A stretch of 64,000 bases of DNA from Paraburkholderia atlantica (GTDB lineage Bacteria; Pseudomonadota; Gammaproteobacteria; Burkholderiales; Burkholderiaceae), in the NCBI RefSeq assembly GCF_009362785.1, contig NZ_WHNQ01000017.1, forward strand, positions 105,990 through 169,989, given 5' to 3'. Made by a program: the position numbers and the translations under genes. This document shows, piece after piece, positions 34,556-43,348 of this stretch. The first letter of the stretch is position 1. The number at the start of each line of letters is the position of its first letter. Under the pieces are notes generated by a model that had not been told where the DNA came from, did not search any database, and worked only from the letters and a program-made list of their open reading frames with translations.

Positions 34556-35914
34556 ATGAACCGCAGCCCCGCTGTGAACGTTCAAACCTTCATTAACGAG
34601 CATCCGTTTTCGCCGTTCCAGTGGCTGATCTTTTTCATGTGCTTCATCATCGTCCTGCTGGACGGTTTTGACACTGCTGCGATCGGCTTCATCGCGCCTT
34701 CGCTGGTCACCGAATGGGGCATCGAGAAGCCCGCGCTCGCGCCGGTGCTGAGCGCCGCGCTGTTCGGCCTCGCGTGCGGCGCGCTCGGCTCGGGCCCGCT
34801 GTCCGACCGCCTCGGGCGTCGCTCGATGCTGATCGGCTCGGTGCTGCTGTTCGGCCTTGCCTGCCTCGCGTCGGCATTCTCGACCAGCATCGACCAGCTG
34901 ACCGTGCTGCGCTTCATCACCGGCGTCGGCCTCGGCGCCGCGATGCCGAACGCGGTCACGATGATGGGCGAGTACTGCCCGGACAGGCGTCGCGCCACCG
35001 TGATCAACCTGATGTTCTGCGGCTTCCCGCTCGGCGCCGCGTTCGGCGGTTTCCTCGCCGCGTGGATGATTCCGCATCTGGGCTGGCGCAGCGTGCTGAT
35101 CCTCGGCGGCGTCACGCCGCTGCTGCTGCTGGTGCTGTTGCTCGCCAAGATGCCGGAGTCGGTCCGCTACATGGTCGCGAACAACAAGCCGGCCGACCGG
35201 ATTCGCGCGGCGCTCGCGCGCATTTCCGGCGACGCGGTGCAGGCCGTCGGCTTCACGATGACCGAAACCGCGCCGCAAACCGGCGGCAAGGGTCTCGGCG
35301 TCGTGCTGTCGCGTTCGTACATCGTCGGCTCGGTGATGCTGTGGCTCGCGTACTTCATGGGCCTCGTGATCTTCTACGCGTCGATCAACTGGATGCCGAT
35401 CCTGCTGAAGGACGCCGGCCTCACGCCGCAACGCGCGACGCTGATCTCCGCGCTGTTCCCGCTCGGCGGCGTCGGCGCGGTGCTGGCCGGCGTGCTGATG
35501 GACCGCTTCAATGCGAACCGCGTCATCGCGGCCTGCTATGCGCTGACCGCCATTAGCGTGTACTTCATCGGTCAGGCGGCCGGCAACGTCGGCGCGCTCG
35601 TGCTGATCGTGTTCATCGCCGGCGTGCTGATGAATACCGCGCAATCGTCGATGCCGGCGCTGGCCGCCGCGTTCTACCCGACCGCGGGCCGCGGCACGGG
35701 CGTCGCGTGGATGCTCGGCGTCGGCCGCTTCGGCGGCATCGCGGGCTCGTTCCTCGTGGCCGAGCTGACGCGCCGCCACTTCTCGTTCGGCGGCATCTTC
35801 ACGACGATCGCGGCGGCGGGTCTGCTGTCGTGTGTCGCGCTGCTGATCAAGCAGGCGGCACGCCCGCAAGCGTCGGAAGCGGGTGCGTCGAAGACGCAAT
35901 CGTTCGGCCATTGA
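34556..35914 (+). CDS. MFS transporter, AAHS type (second copy)
   Basis: 452 residues, 12 predicted membrane segments. TM1 contains LLDGFDTAAIGFIAPSL, followed by SDRLGRRS in the loop after TM2. ATG 34556 follows AGGAG by eight bases. This is an aromatic-acid/H+ symporter type carrier. Its coding frame ends before a strong intrinsic terminator at 35976. The neighbouring M14 deacylase suggests an N-acylated or conjugated substrate, but this is inference. Confidence 0.9.
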   Translation: MNRSPAVNVQTFINEHPFSPFQWLIFFMCFIIVLLDGFDTAAIGFIAPSLVTEWGIEKPALAPVLSAALFGLACGALGSGPLSDRLGRRSMLIGSVLLFGLACLASAFSTSIDQLTVLRFITGVGLGAAMPNAVTMMGEYCPDRRRATVINLMFCGFPLGAAFGGFLAAWMIPHLGWRSVLILGGVTPLLLLVLLLAKMPESVRYMVANNKPADRIRAALARISGDAVQAVGFTMTETAPQTGGKGLGVVLSRSYIVGSVMLWLAYFMGLVIFYASINWMPILLKDAGLTPQRATLISALFPLGGVGAVLAGVLMDRFNANRVIAACYALTAISVYFIGQAAGNVGALVLIVFIAGVLMNTAQSSMPALAAAFYPTAGRGTGVAWMLGVGRFGGIAGSFLVAELTRRHFSFGGIFTTIAAAGLLSCVALLIKQAARPQASEAGASKTQSFGH

Positions 35915-35975
35915 GCGTGCCATGAAATGTGCCCGCTAGCGGACCGGTAACGGTTCGATCGACTGGTGAGCCAGA

Positions 35976-36008
35976 AGCCGCCCTGCGAGTCGCAGGGCGG
36001 CTTTTTAT
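35976..36008 (+). terminator. Rho-independent terminator of the AAHS gene
   Basis: AGCCGCCCTGCG (35976-35987) pairs perfectly over 12 bp with CGCAGGGCGGCT (35991-36002), a 3-nt loop, then TTTTTATTT. Confidence 0.93.
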
Positions 36009-36034
36009 TTGGCTGAACGCGGGGAATTTCGCGC

Positions 36035-36652
36035 TTATTTGAACGCGAGAAGTTGCTCGACACACAGCAGCACGGCAATCAGAACCATCGCCGCGCCCGA
36101 GACCTGGCTAACCCTGCGCGCGACACTCGGACGCGTGCGCAAAACCACCTTCGAGCCGAGTCCGACGACCGAATAAACCACCGCGCAATTGGCCATGTGC
36201 AGCAAGCCCAACGCGCCGATCTGCACCGGAATCGACCACGCGTCGGTGGCACGCGTGAATTGCGGCAGCAACGCGAGAAACAGCAGCAGCGCTTTCGGAT
36301 TGAGGCCGCTCACCGCGAAGCCGCGGATGGACCAGTCCAACGCCGCTTCAGGTGCGCGCTCGGCGGCTACCGTCGGCACCGCGGGGCGAGCAAGGATATT
36401 GCCGCCGACCCACAGCAGATAGCCCGCCCCGACGAACGTCAACACGGCCAGCACCGCTGGCGCCCTGGCGACTAGCGCGCCGACCCCCGCCGCCACCACC
36501 ACGGTGATCGCCAGATAGCCGGACAGCATGCCCGCGATGGCGGGTGCAATCGCCCGCTCGCGCAAGCCAGCCGAGATCGCGTACGCCCAGTCCGCGCCGG
36601 GTACCAGGACCAACGAAAAGGACACGAGCCAAAAGGCCGTCAACAAGCTCAC
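36035..36652 (-). CDS. LysE/RhtB-family amino-acid exporter
   Basis: About 205 residues with six hydrophobic segments. The N-terminus reads VSLLTAFWLVSFSLVLVPGADWAYAIS, where PGAD corresponds to the family's PGP element, and GLNPKALLLF is the second conserved block. The GTG at 36652 is preferred because AAGG lies eight bases upstream and family members begin here; the ATG at 36682 lacks a binding site. It is divergent from an AsnC/Lrp gene 121 bp away, a typical exporter/regulator pair for export of an amino acid. Confidence 0.82.
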   Translation of the reverse strand: MSLLTAFWLVSFSLVLVPGADWAYAISAGLRERAIAPAIAGMLSGYLAITVVVAAGVGALVARAPAVLAVLTFVGAGYLLWVGGNILARPAVPTVAAERAPEAALDWSIRGFAVSGLNPKALLLFLALLPQFTRATDAWSIPVQIGALGLLHMANCAVVYSVVGLGSKVVLRTRPSVARRVSQVSGAAMVLIAVLLCVEQLLAFK

Positions 36653-36736
36653 TTCCACAGCCTTCTTCTCCCCGACGAGCATGATTTCGACGGAGGGAAT
36701 GTTACGGTTTTGGCTGTCGAAGGTGCTCCCTCTTTC

Positions 36737-36766
36737 TTGCCGCTACGAAGCAGCCTGCGCTAGAAT
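36737..36766 (+). promoter_or_regulatory. Candidate sigma70 promoter of the asnC/lrp-type gene
   Basis: TTGCCG (36737-36742), an 18-bp spacer and TAGAAT (36761-36766). Transcription would start at about 36773, one base before the ATG at 36774, so the message would be leaderless. No Shine-Dalgarno sequence is present before that ATG, which agrees. Confidence 0.55.
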
Positions 36767-36773
36767 TTTTCGT

Positions 36774-37226
36774 ATGGATGAAATTGATCGCAAGATTCTT
36801 GCTGAATTGCAGCAAGACGGCCGACTTACCGTTACTGAGCTCAGCGAACGCATTGGCCTGAGCCTATCCCCGTGCCAGCGGCGCCTGCGGGCATTGGAAA
36901 AGGCCCGGGTCATCAGCGGCTATCGCGCCATCATCGATCCGGCAACGATCGGTTTGAACTTCTCGGCAATCGTGTTCGCGACGTTACGGGAAGGCAGTAG
37001 CCAAAACATCGAGTCTTTCGAACGCGCGCTGTCGGACATTCCGGAGATCACCCGCGCCGAGCGTCTGTTCGGCGATCCCGATTACATGCTGCACGTCGTC
37101 ACGCGCGATCTGAAGGCGTTCCAGATGCTTTACGACCGCTATCTGTTGACGCTGCCCTGCGTGCTGCGACTGTCGTCGACGCTCGTCATGAAAAGTATCT
37201 TCGAGGATCGGCCGCTGCCGCTGTGA
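36774..37226 (+). CDS. Lrp/AsnC-family transcriptional regulator
   Basis: 150 residues: N-terminal HTH (DEIDRKILAELQQDGRLTVTELSERIGLSLSPCQRRLRALE read in two blocks) and a C-terminal RAM/ACT-like domain. It probably senses the amino acid exported by the divergent LysE-type protein and activates that gene. The start ATG has no ribosome binding site; a promoter at 36737-36766 predicts a leaderless mRNA. A long upstream extension of the frame to 36528 overlaps the exporter and is rejected. Confidence 0.9.
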   Translation: MDEIDRKILAELQQDGRLTVTELSERIGLSLSPCQRRLRALEKARVISGYRAIIDPATIGLNFSAIVFATLREGSSQNIESFERALSDIPEITRAERLFGDPDYMLHVVTRDLKAFQMLYDRYLLTLPCVLRLSSTLVMKSIFEDRPLPL

Positions 37227-37391
37227 CGCATCAGGGTCGCGCCGATTCGCCTGCGGCATTGTGATTCACCGCGGCAAAATGCACCCCGGCACACTTCCCG
37301 ATACACTACGCAGCTATTTACCCGCGCGCAGCCCGGCGCGGCGACCACCGCCGCTTCCGCTCCGCCGCCGTCTCATCTCAGGATTCCGGTA

Positions 37392-37724
37392 ATGAAACGC
37401 GTAGTCGTATCCGCGCTCGTCGCGCTGTGCATCGCACAGCCGGCCACTCAGGCCGTCGCGCAGACCGTCAGCAATCAATGTTTCGCGCTCGGCGATATCG
37501 CCGGCCAGGTCGCGTCGTGGCGCGCCCACAAGAAGACCAAAGCTCAGGCGCTCGATCAGGCCGCCCACTACTACAAGGACCCGTCCGACCGCGCGGCCGT
37601 CAATGCGATCATCGAAAAGATCTACCGTCCCGACGCCCCTCCCATGACGCCCGATCAGGCGAGCATGGCGGTCACGTCGGAGTGCGTGAACCAGCACAAG
37701 GGGCAGGCAGCGCCGGCACAGTAA
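37392..37724 (+). CDS. Small periplasmic hypothetical protein
   Basis: 110 residues with a signal peptide (VVVSALVALCIAQPATQAVA, cleavage about residue 24) and a helical mature part with two Cys (SNQCFALGD and TSECVNQ). AGGA lies nine bases before ATG 37392. No recognised domain. Small helical periplasmic proteins of this kind are common in Burkholderiaceae. Confidence 0.75.
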   Translation: MKRVVVSALVALCIAQPATQAVAQTVSNQCFALGDIAGQVASWRAHKKTKAQALDQAAHYYKDPSDRAAVNAIIEKIYRPDAPPMTPDQASMAVTSECVNQHKGQAAPAQ

Positions 37725-37739
37725 TGCCGGCGAGCCGCC

Positions 37740-37924
37740 CGCGACGTGCTCGTGATCGATGGCGCGATTCGCGACGTCGGCACGCTGCGGCAGGACGATT
37801 TCCCGGTGTATGCGCGCGGCGTCAGCAGCCCAAGGAAGCGGCTGCGCTTGCGTCGATTGCCAACGGCACGTTCGAACGCGGCTGGGTCAACCTGCAGCGC
37901 GGCCGGATGATGACCGGCTCATGA
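37740..37924 (+). pseudogene. RraA-like aldolase remnant
   Basis: One frame from 37743 reads DVLVIDGAIRDVGTLRQDDF followed by PVYARGVS, the central block of the RraA/dimethylmenaquinone-methyltransferase-like aldolase family. It then jumps frame near 37823 to EAAALASIANGTFERGW and a TGA at 37922-37924, which looks like the family's helical C-terminus. The N-terminal half and the region between are missing. A decayed gene fragment with an internal deletion is the simplest reading. Confidence 0.6.
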
Positions 37925-37943
37925 ACCCTTTGCTATCAGCTAC

Positions 37944-38357
37944 ATGGCGCACTACCTGAACACTGCAACCCTTCTCGACCTCGCGCGCGCGGCGCAGCGG
38001 CGCCTGGAACAACAACCCGCCGACGCGCCTTGCGATTGCACGCGCACTCCCCTCGACGGCTGGCAATCGCAACCGCTTTCACTCGACGAAACCTTGTTCG
38101 AGGAGATCGGCACGCTGATACCGGAAGACGATCCCGAGCCGACCTTCAGCGAATATCTGCCCAATAAAACGAGCTACTGGTCGGCCGATGCGCCGATCGC
38201 GCCGCGCTATTTCCCGTACAACCGCTGCGGCGTATGGCAATGCTCGATGTGCGCGCGACTGTACTTGCGCTACGTCGAAGGCGGCGGTTACTTTGTCGAC
38301 CGCCGGATTCGCGCGTTGAACGCGGATCTGATCGAGGACGTGCCGCTGCCCGCATAA
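37944..38357 (+). CDS. Hypothetical protein with Cys-rich motif
   Basis: 137 residues, no signal peptide or membrane segment. It has CDC near residue 30 and CGVWQCSMCARLYLRYVEGG at about 93-112, spaced like a small zinc-binding site. No family recognised and no good ribosome binding site before ATG 37944. The codon pattern fits the genome. It follows the RraA remnant by about 20 bp. Confidence 0.65.
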   Translation: MAHYLNTATLLDLARAAQRRLEQQPADAPCDCTRTPLDGWQSQPLSLDETLFEEIGTLIPEDDPEPTFSEYLPNKTSYWSADAPIAPRYFPYNRCGVWQCSMCARLYLRYVEGGGYFVDRRIRALNADLIEDVPLPA

Positions 38358-38379
38358 CGCGGTTTGCCATCGCCACGGT

Positions 38380-38715
38380 TCATGCATCGTCCCTGTCCGC
38401 GCGCGCGACGCCCAGCACTTCCTTGACGCGCCGCGCGAGATTCGACAGCACGCTGTCGGAGCGCGCTCCGGCCTGCTGTCGATGCGGCATACGCTGCAGA
38501 TCGCGCCAGTCGGTATCGAGCGCTCGGGCGTGACCGTCGGCGCTGAACGGCCATTCGACTACCACCGCGCGCAAACGCGCGGCACGCGAGCTTCTGTCGG
38601 CGCGATCGATATACGCATTAATCGCCGACGCCTCGTGCCGCGCCGATTCCTCCGAATCGAAGGCAATGAAGTCGTTCAGCCCTTCGATGTGGACGCACCA
38701 TAACTGTTCGCTCAC
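38380..38715 (-). CDS. Hypothetical protein
   Basis: 111 residues, soluble. The N-terminus WCVHIEGLNDFIAFDSEESA resembles a small alpha/beta sensor-like or accessory fold but no domain can be named. The GTG start at 38715 has GGGAG eight bases upstream. It is convergent with the previous gene and lies 35 bp upstream of nothing in its own direction. Function unknown. Confidence 0.6.
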   Translation of the reverse strand: MSEQLWCVHIEGLNDFIAFDSEESARHEASAINAYIDRADRSSRAARLRAVVVEWPFSADGHARALDTDWRDLQRMPHRQQAGARSDSVLSNLARRVKEVLGVARADRDDA

Positions 38716-38750
38716 GTCGCGTCTCCCGCTGCGTTTATTGTCCTGCCTGA

Positions 38751-39836
38751 TCAGACCGGTGGCAGCCGTCCAAAGTCAGGTTCGGCCCTGAGACGTTCCC
38801 AGTTCAGATCCGCGAAGCACGGGCCTTGCGTCGCCTCGCTGAATTTGACGTCGTTGTGCTTGCCGTTCCACTCCATCAACTTGACCTGGTCGTTCGCGTC
38901 GATCGTGAGGTCCCAGCCGATGCAGCGCGCAAATGGAATCTTCCTGTGCAGGCGCAGCACGGTCGCCTTGCATTTGTCGAAACAGGGAATCTTCACGCCC
39001 GCAAAGTGCACGCCCGAGTCCGGATGCGCTTCTACCGCGCCCCAGTCGCTCATATACCCCTGGTCGCACAGTTCGCCCGTTTCGAGATTGACCGACACGC
39101 ATATTTCGCGATCCGCCAGCACATGCGTATCTTCGGCTCGGCCGAGCCGCAAATAGCAGGCCCGAACAGAAATGCGGCCGGCGTCGTCCACCACGGTCGT
39201 GAAGCGCAATGTCGCCACCGGTTTGGAAGCGAACGCAGTGAACAGACTGTGCTGGTCGATGAATGTCTGAATCACGCCATTGCCGAGCGACCTTATGACC
39301 GCTGGGTCGAAGTTCGCACGGTCGAAGAAGTAGACACCATTACCCTGTCCGGAACCGTCGAGCTTGAATGCCACGCGCTCGGTATGCTCGAACACGACGT
39401 CCTTCAGGTCGCGCTCGGGTACCACGACGCTTTTGTCCGTAAAGAACAGCCCGTTGGCAAAGTACGCCAGGTCCGGCAATTCGTCGCCGTCGAAGATCAG
39501 CCGCGAAATCGGCTTAAGGCTCGAAATCTTGCCGTACCAGCCTTTCATATGCGGCACCACGACGATGCCGTAGTAGTTGTCCGGAATCCAGCCTTCCTTG
39601 AACGTACCGCAAAACGCGGTATAAACGCGCAGCCAGGGCGCGTAGACCGGGTCGCCGAACACGTCCCGCGCATAGGCGTCCGCGAGCCGCAGGTTGTTCG
39701 GATCGGCCTTGCCGTATTTGCTTTCGAGTCGCTCCAATATTCTTCTCGCCTGCAAGCCATGATCATGGTGAAAGCGGTAAAGCGAGACCCGCTTTGCTGA
39801 TCGTCTCACAACGTTTTCAACTCCGGATAGCATCAT
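38751..39836 (-). CDS. Sugar-transfer-associated ATP-grasp protein (exopolysaccharide locus)
   Basis: 361 residues of the ATP-grasp family linked to sugar transferase loci (ATPgrasp_ST type). Visible blocks include AFKLDGSGQGNGVYFFD (Lys and glycine loop), TLRFTTVVDD, and the metal/nucleotide region WDLTIDANDQVKLMEWNGKH. These enzymes are thought to ligate an amino acid or related group to a sugar or lipid-linked glycan. It starts 2 bp after the sugar phosphotransferase stop, so it is cotranscribed with it. It is the last gene of the leftward polysaccharide run. Confidence 0.82.
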   Translation of the reverse strand: MMLSGVENVVRRSAKRVSLYRFHHDHGLQARRILERLESKYGKADPNNLRLADAYARDVFGDPVYAPWLRVYTAFCGTFKEGWIPDNYYGIVVVPHMKGWYGKISSLKPISRLIFDGDELPDLAYFANGLFFTDKSVVVPERDLKDVVFEHTERVAFKLDGSGQGNGVYFFDRANFDPAVIRSLGNGVIQTFIDQHSLFTAFASKPVATLRFTTVVDDAGRISVRACYLRLGRAEDTHVLADREICVSVNLETGELCDQGYMSDWGAVEAHPDSGVHFAGVKIPCFDKCKATVLRLHRKIPFARCIGWDLTIDANDQVKLMEWNGKHNDVKFSEATQGPCFADLNWERLRAEPDFGRLPPV

Positions 39837-39838
39837 GC

Positions 39839-41221
39839 TTAGTACGCGTTTGGATGATGAAGCCCCTTGAAAATCGTGGCAAGAATGATCTTCATGTCAA
39901 GCCAGAACGACCAGTTTCGCAGGTAGTACAGATCGTGTGCGACCCGGCCTTCCATCTTTTCGAGGCGATCGGTCTCGCCGCGATACCCGTTGATCTGCGC
40001 CCAGCCGGTAATGCCGGGTTTGATCCGATATCGATGGATATAGCCCGACACGATGTTCTGATAGAGATCGTCGTGTTCGAGCGCATGCGGACGCGGCCCC
40101 ACCACCGACATATCGCCGCGCAGCACGTTGAAGAACTGCGGTAGTTCGTCGAGACTCGTGCGGCGCAGGAACGCACCGACGCTCGTAATGCGTGGATCGT
40201 CGCGCGTCGCCTGTTCGAGAATGCCCGGCTTCTGCTCGTGCAAGCGCATCGTGCGGAACTTGTAGATCGTAAATACGCGGCCGTCGGCGCCTTTGCGGCG
40301 CTGCTTGAAGAACACCGGCCCGCGCGAGCTCAGTTTGACGGCAATCGCGCAGCCCAGCAGGATCGGCGAGATCGCGATCAACGCGACGAGCGCGAACAGA
40401 CGGTCGAACAGGTCTTTCTGCACCAACGCCTTGGGCGGCAGCGGCGACGCGGCGAGATTGATCGTCGGCAAGCCGAGCAACTCGGTCATGCTGCCTTCGA
40501 ATAGCGCAAGCGAGCGCACGTCGGGCATGAAGCGCACATTGATCAGGTCGTTGCGAAACTCCGCCACCAGCTTGAGAATCGCACGCTCCTCGGTGAGCGG
40601 CAGAGCCAGCCACACTTCGCCGATCTGGTGCTCGCGCACGTAGCGAGCGAACGCCGCCTGTTGTTCGAACACCTGCACCGACGGGTGCGGAGAAACGCAG
40701 CAGTCGGGGTGCAGGTTATACAACGCATTCGCGCGAAAGCCGGCCGCGGGCGACATCTCGATCTTGCGAATGATCTCGTCGCAATGATCGCCGCACGCCG
40801 CCACCGCGACCTGCTGCAAGTTCATCCCCGCATGGCGCATGCGGCCGAGCAGCGCATGCGTGACCAGCCGGCCGGACATCATCGCGGCGCCCGAAATGCC
40901 GGTCCAGTACACGAACCACAGGCGCGACACGAAGTCGATCCGGTGCAGCGAGAACATCAGCGCCATCGCGCACGCCTGCACGACGAGCCAGCCGAGCGCC
41001 ACCTGGCTCGCGAGCACTCTTTTCGAGCGGCCGCGCCAGGACTGGTACACGCCGAGCGCCGGAAAGACCGCAAGTGCAAACGCCGCGGCAAAAGCAACGA
41101 ACGCGAAATACAAGCTCCGTTGCGAGCCGCCGTCGAAGCGTATCTGGGAGGCCGCGAAGGCCCCAGCCACGATCATCGCGACGTCGAACGCTCTCGCCAG
41201 TAGACCAGTCAGCAATCGCAT
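39839..41221 (-). CDS. Undecaprenyl-phosphate sugar phosphotransferase (WcaJ/CpsE type)
   Basis: 460 residues of the polyisoprenyl-phosphate hexose-1-phosphate transferase family that starts repeat-unit synthesis. Four N-terminal membrane segments (about 10-110), a central soluble domain, a fifth membrane segment (about 268-290) and a C-terminal catalytic domain with FFKQRRKGADGRVFTIYKFRTM and DELPQFFNVLRGDMSVVGPR. ATG 41221 has GAGGGG five to six bases upstream; a longer frame to 41476 is not credible. Glucose-1-phosphate or galactose-1-phosphate is the usual substrate. Confidence 0.93.
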   Translation of the reverse strand: MRLLTGLLARAFDVAMIVAGAFAASQIRFDGGSQRSLYFAFVAFAAAFALAVFPALGVYQSWRGRSKRVLASQVALGWLVVQACAMALMFSLHRIDFVSRLWFVYWTGISGAAMMSGRLVTHALLGRMRHAGMNLQQVAVAACGDHCDEIIRKIEMSPAAGFRANALYNLHPDCCVSPHPSVQVFEQQAAFARYVREHQIGEVWLALPLTEERAILKLVAEFRNDLINVRFMPDVRSLALFEGSMTELLGLPTINLAASPLPPKALVQKDLFDRLFALVALIAISPILLGCAIAVKLSSRGPVFFKQRRKGADGRVFTIYKFRTMRLHEQKPGILEQATRDDPRITSVGAFLRRTSLDELPQFFNVLRGDMSVVGPRPHALEHDDLYQNIVSGYIHRYRIKPGITGWAQINGYRGETDRLEKMEGRVAHDLYYLRNWSFWLDMKIILATIFKGLHHPNAY

Positions 41222-41262
41222 CACAGCCCCCTCATAGGACGTATCAGGTCGACTTCGTCGCA

Positions 41263-42783
41263 TCAGCCACAACGCCCGTACTTGTCGTCGAAACGCACGA
41301 TGTCGTCTTCGCCGAGATAAGTGCCGGACTGTACTTCGATGATCTGCAGCGGTACGCGGCCCGGATTTTCGAGCCGATGGCGGACACCCAGCGGGATATA
41401 GGTCGATTCGTTTTCGCCGAGCAGAAACTGCTCTTCTCCACGCGTGACGAGCGCGGTGCCGCACACCACCACCCAATGCTCGGCGCGATGATGATGCATC
41501 TGCAACGACAGACGGCCGCCCGGCATCACGACGATGCGCTTCACCTGAAAGCGCTCGCCATGATCGATCGAGTCATAAAAGCCCCACGGGCGGCGGACTT
41601 TTCTGTGCGCGTCGGCTTCCGGCGACTTCTCGGCCCTGATCCGCGACACGAGTCCCTTGATGTCCTGCACATGGGAGCGGTCCGCGACGAGCACCGCGTC
41701 GTCGGTTTCGATCACGATCATGTTGTTGGTGCCGACGCAAGCGAGAAGCCTCCCTCCCTGCGAGCGTGCGTAGGTCGCGGTGGCCCCTTCGAACAGCACG
41801 CGGCCGTTGGCCGCGTTACCGCAGTCGTCCTTCTCCATCGCCTGCCACACGGCATCCCACGAGCCGAGATCGGACCAGCCCGCTTCGAGCGGCACCACCA
41901 CGCCGGAAAACGCCGACTCCGGTTTGCCGAGCTGCTCCATCACCGCATAGTCGATCGAGTCGGACGGCGAACCGAGAAACCCGTCGGCGTCCGGCATGAT
42001 GCATTCTTCAGTCTTCTTCGCGTCGCGATACGCCTGAACGCAGGCCGCGTGCATGTCCGGCTGAAACTGCTCGATGATTGCGAGCCAAACCGACGCCCGC
42101 ACGACGAAGATGCCGCTATTCCACCAGTAATTGCCCGACGCGACGTACTGTGCCGCGAGTTCCGCCGCGGGCTTCTCAACGAAGCGTTCGATGCGACGCC
42201 CGCCGTCTGGCAATGCATCACCGAGCCGGATATAACCGAAGCCCGTGTCGGGCCGTTCGGGGGGCACGCCTAGCGTGACGATCGCGCCGTTGCGCGCATG
42301 GGTTGCGGCGATGTCGAGCGAGCGATGCAGCGCCTCCAGATTCGCGATCGCGTGGTCGGCTGGCATCGCGACGAGGATCGCGTCTTCGTCTTCCGCGCAT
42401 GCCGTCAGCGCGGCAAGCGTCAGTGCCGGCGCCGTGTCGCGGCGCGCGGGCTCGACCACGATCCGCGCGTTCACGCCGATTTCGCGCGCCTGTTCGTAAG
42501 TGGCGAAATAATGCTCGGTGCCGCAGACGATCACCGGATCGGCCGCGACGTTCCATGCGGCATCGAAACCCGCCATGCGTCCCATGGTCGCTTGCAGCAA
42601 AGTCTGCTTGCCGATCACGTCGATCAGTTGCTTGGGAAACTGTTCGCGCGACACCGGCCACAACCGGGTGCCTGAACCACCGGCGAGAATCACCTGCACG
42701 AGCGTCGGGAACTCCGCCTCGCCAGAATCCTGTCGTATCGTTTCGACATCCGTTGCGGCTGCTGCCGCGGTAACCTTACCCAT
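41263..42783 (-). CDS. manC: Mannose-1-phosphate guanylyltransferase / mannose-6-phosphate isomerase
   Basis: 506 residues, bifunctional ManC/AlgA type: N-terminal nucleotidyltransferase with LAGGSGTRLWPVSREQFPKQ, then a C-terminal cupin isomerase domain with PWGFYDSIDHGERFQVKRI and LSLQMHHHRAEHW. It makes GDP-mannose, so the polymer probably contains mannose or a derivative. ATG 42783 follows AAGGAG by seven bases; the frame's longer start at 42837 is not supported. It heads the leftward run manC-wcaJ-ATP-grasp. Confidence 0.93.
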   Translation of the reverse strand: MGKVTAAAAATDVETIRQDSGEAEFPTLVQVILAGGSGTRLWPVSREQFPKQLIDVIGKQTLLQATMGRMAGFDAAWNVAADPVIVCGTEHYFATYEQAREIGVNARIVVEPARRDTAPALTLAALTACAEDEDAILVAMPADHAIANLEALHRSLDIAATHARNGAIVTLGVPPERPDTGFGYIRLGDALPDGGRRIERFVEKPAAELAAQYVASGNYWWNSGIFVVRASVWLAIIEQFQPDMHAACVQAYRDAKKTEECIMPDADGFLGSPSDSIDYAVMEQLGKPESAFSGVVVPLEAGWSDLGSWDAVWQAMEKDDCGNAANGRVLFEGATATYARSQGGRLLACVGTNNMIVIETDDAVLVADRSHVQDIKGLVSRIRAEKSPEADAHRKVRRPWGFYDSIDHGERFQVKRIVVMPGGRLSLQMHHHRAEHWVVVCGTALVTRGEEQFLLGENESTYIPLGVRHRLENPGRVPLQIIEVQSGTYLGEDDIVRFDDKYGRCG

Positions 42784-43348
42784 CGCAAACTCCTTCGCAT
42801 TGAAACCGGCTCGGGAACGCGTCTTCCTGGACGACACCGCTCAACGCGGTGTGCCGCGATCCACGCAAATACCGTCTGATGTGATTTATCGACAGGGCGT
42901 CCGCGTCAAACGGACCAAACCAGTGACTGGCCGAATCGCAGCGGTCTGCTCGACAACGACGACCGGAAAACGATTGAAAACGAAAGAACGAATGTGGCGA
43001 CGACGTACATCGGATCTGGTCGACGTCGCGCCCCGATGAATTCATCATAGTGAGAGCGCCTTGCGACACAGGGCAACTGGCGCGAAGCGCGGAAGTTTTG
43101 GCGGCGCTCGCGGACTGGATTTCGCAAGCTTGCGAACGAGCTTGCACTTCTATTGCAGGGCGCACGATGGAAATAAGCAGCGACACGTGCTACCGTTCAA
43201 TGAACGTCCCGTGGCATTCCTGTCAAAGATAAACAGCGGCGTGATCCCACGCGGCCACACTGTGAGTTTTCCGCTGTTCCCAATCTCGCCATCATCCAGC
43301 GCATGGGCACACCCCAACCGGCGCGCCATCCGTTTTTCTGGAGTTGCA
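42784..43348. other. Divergent intergenic region manC / wzy-like gene
   Basis: 565 bp between oppositely read polysaccharide genes; both promoters must be here. Short frames crossing it have no binding sites. The open frame of the polymerase extends back to 43061 but the signal GGAG before ATG 43349 marks the real start. I could not identify a JUMPstart/ops-like element. Confidence 0.45.

Noticed and set aside
37740..37924. RraA-like remnant considered as a functional small protein
   Set aside because: No start codon with a ribosome binding site, missing N-terminal half, and homology continues in a second frame.
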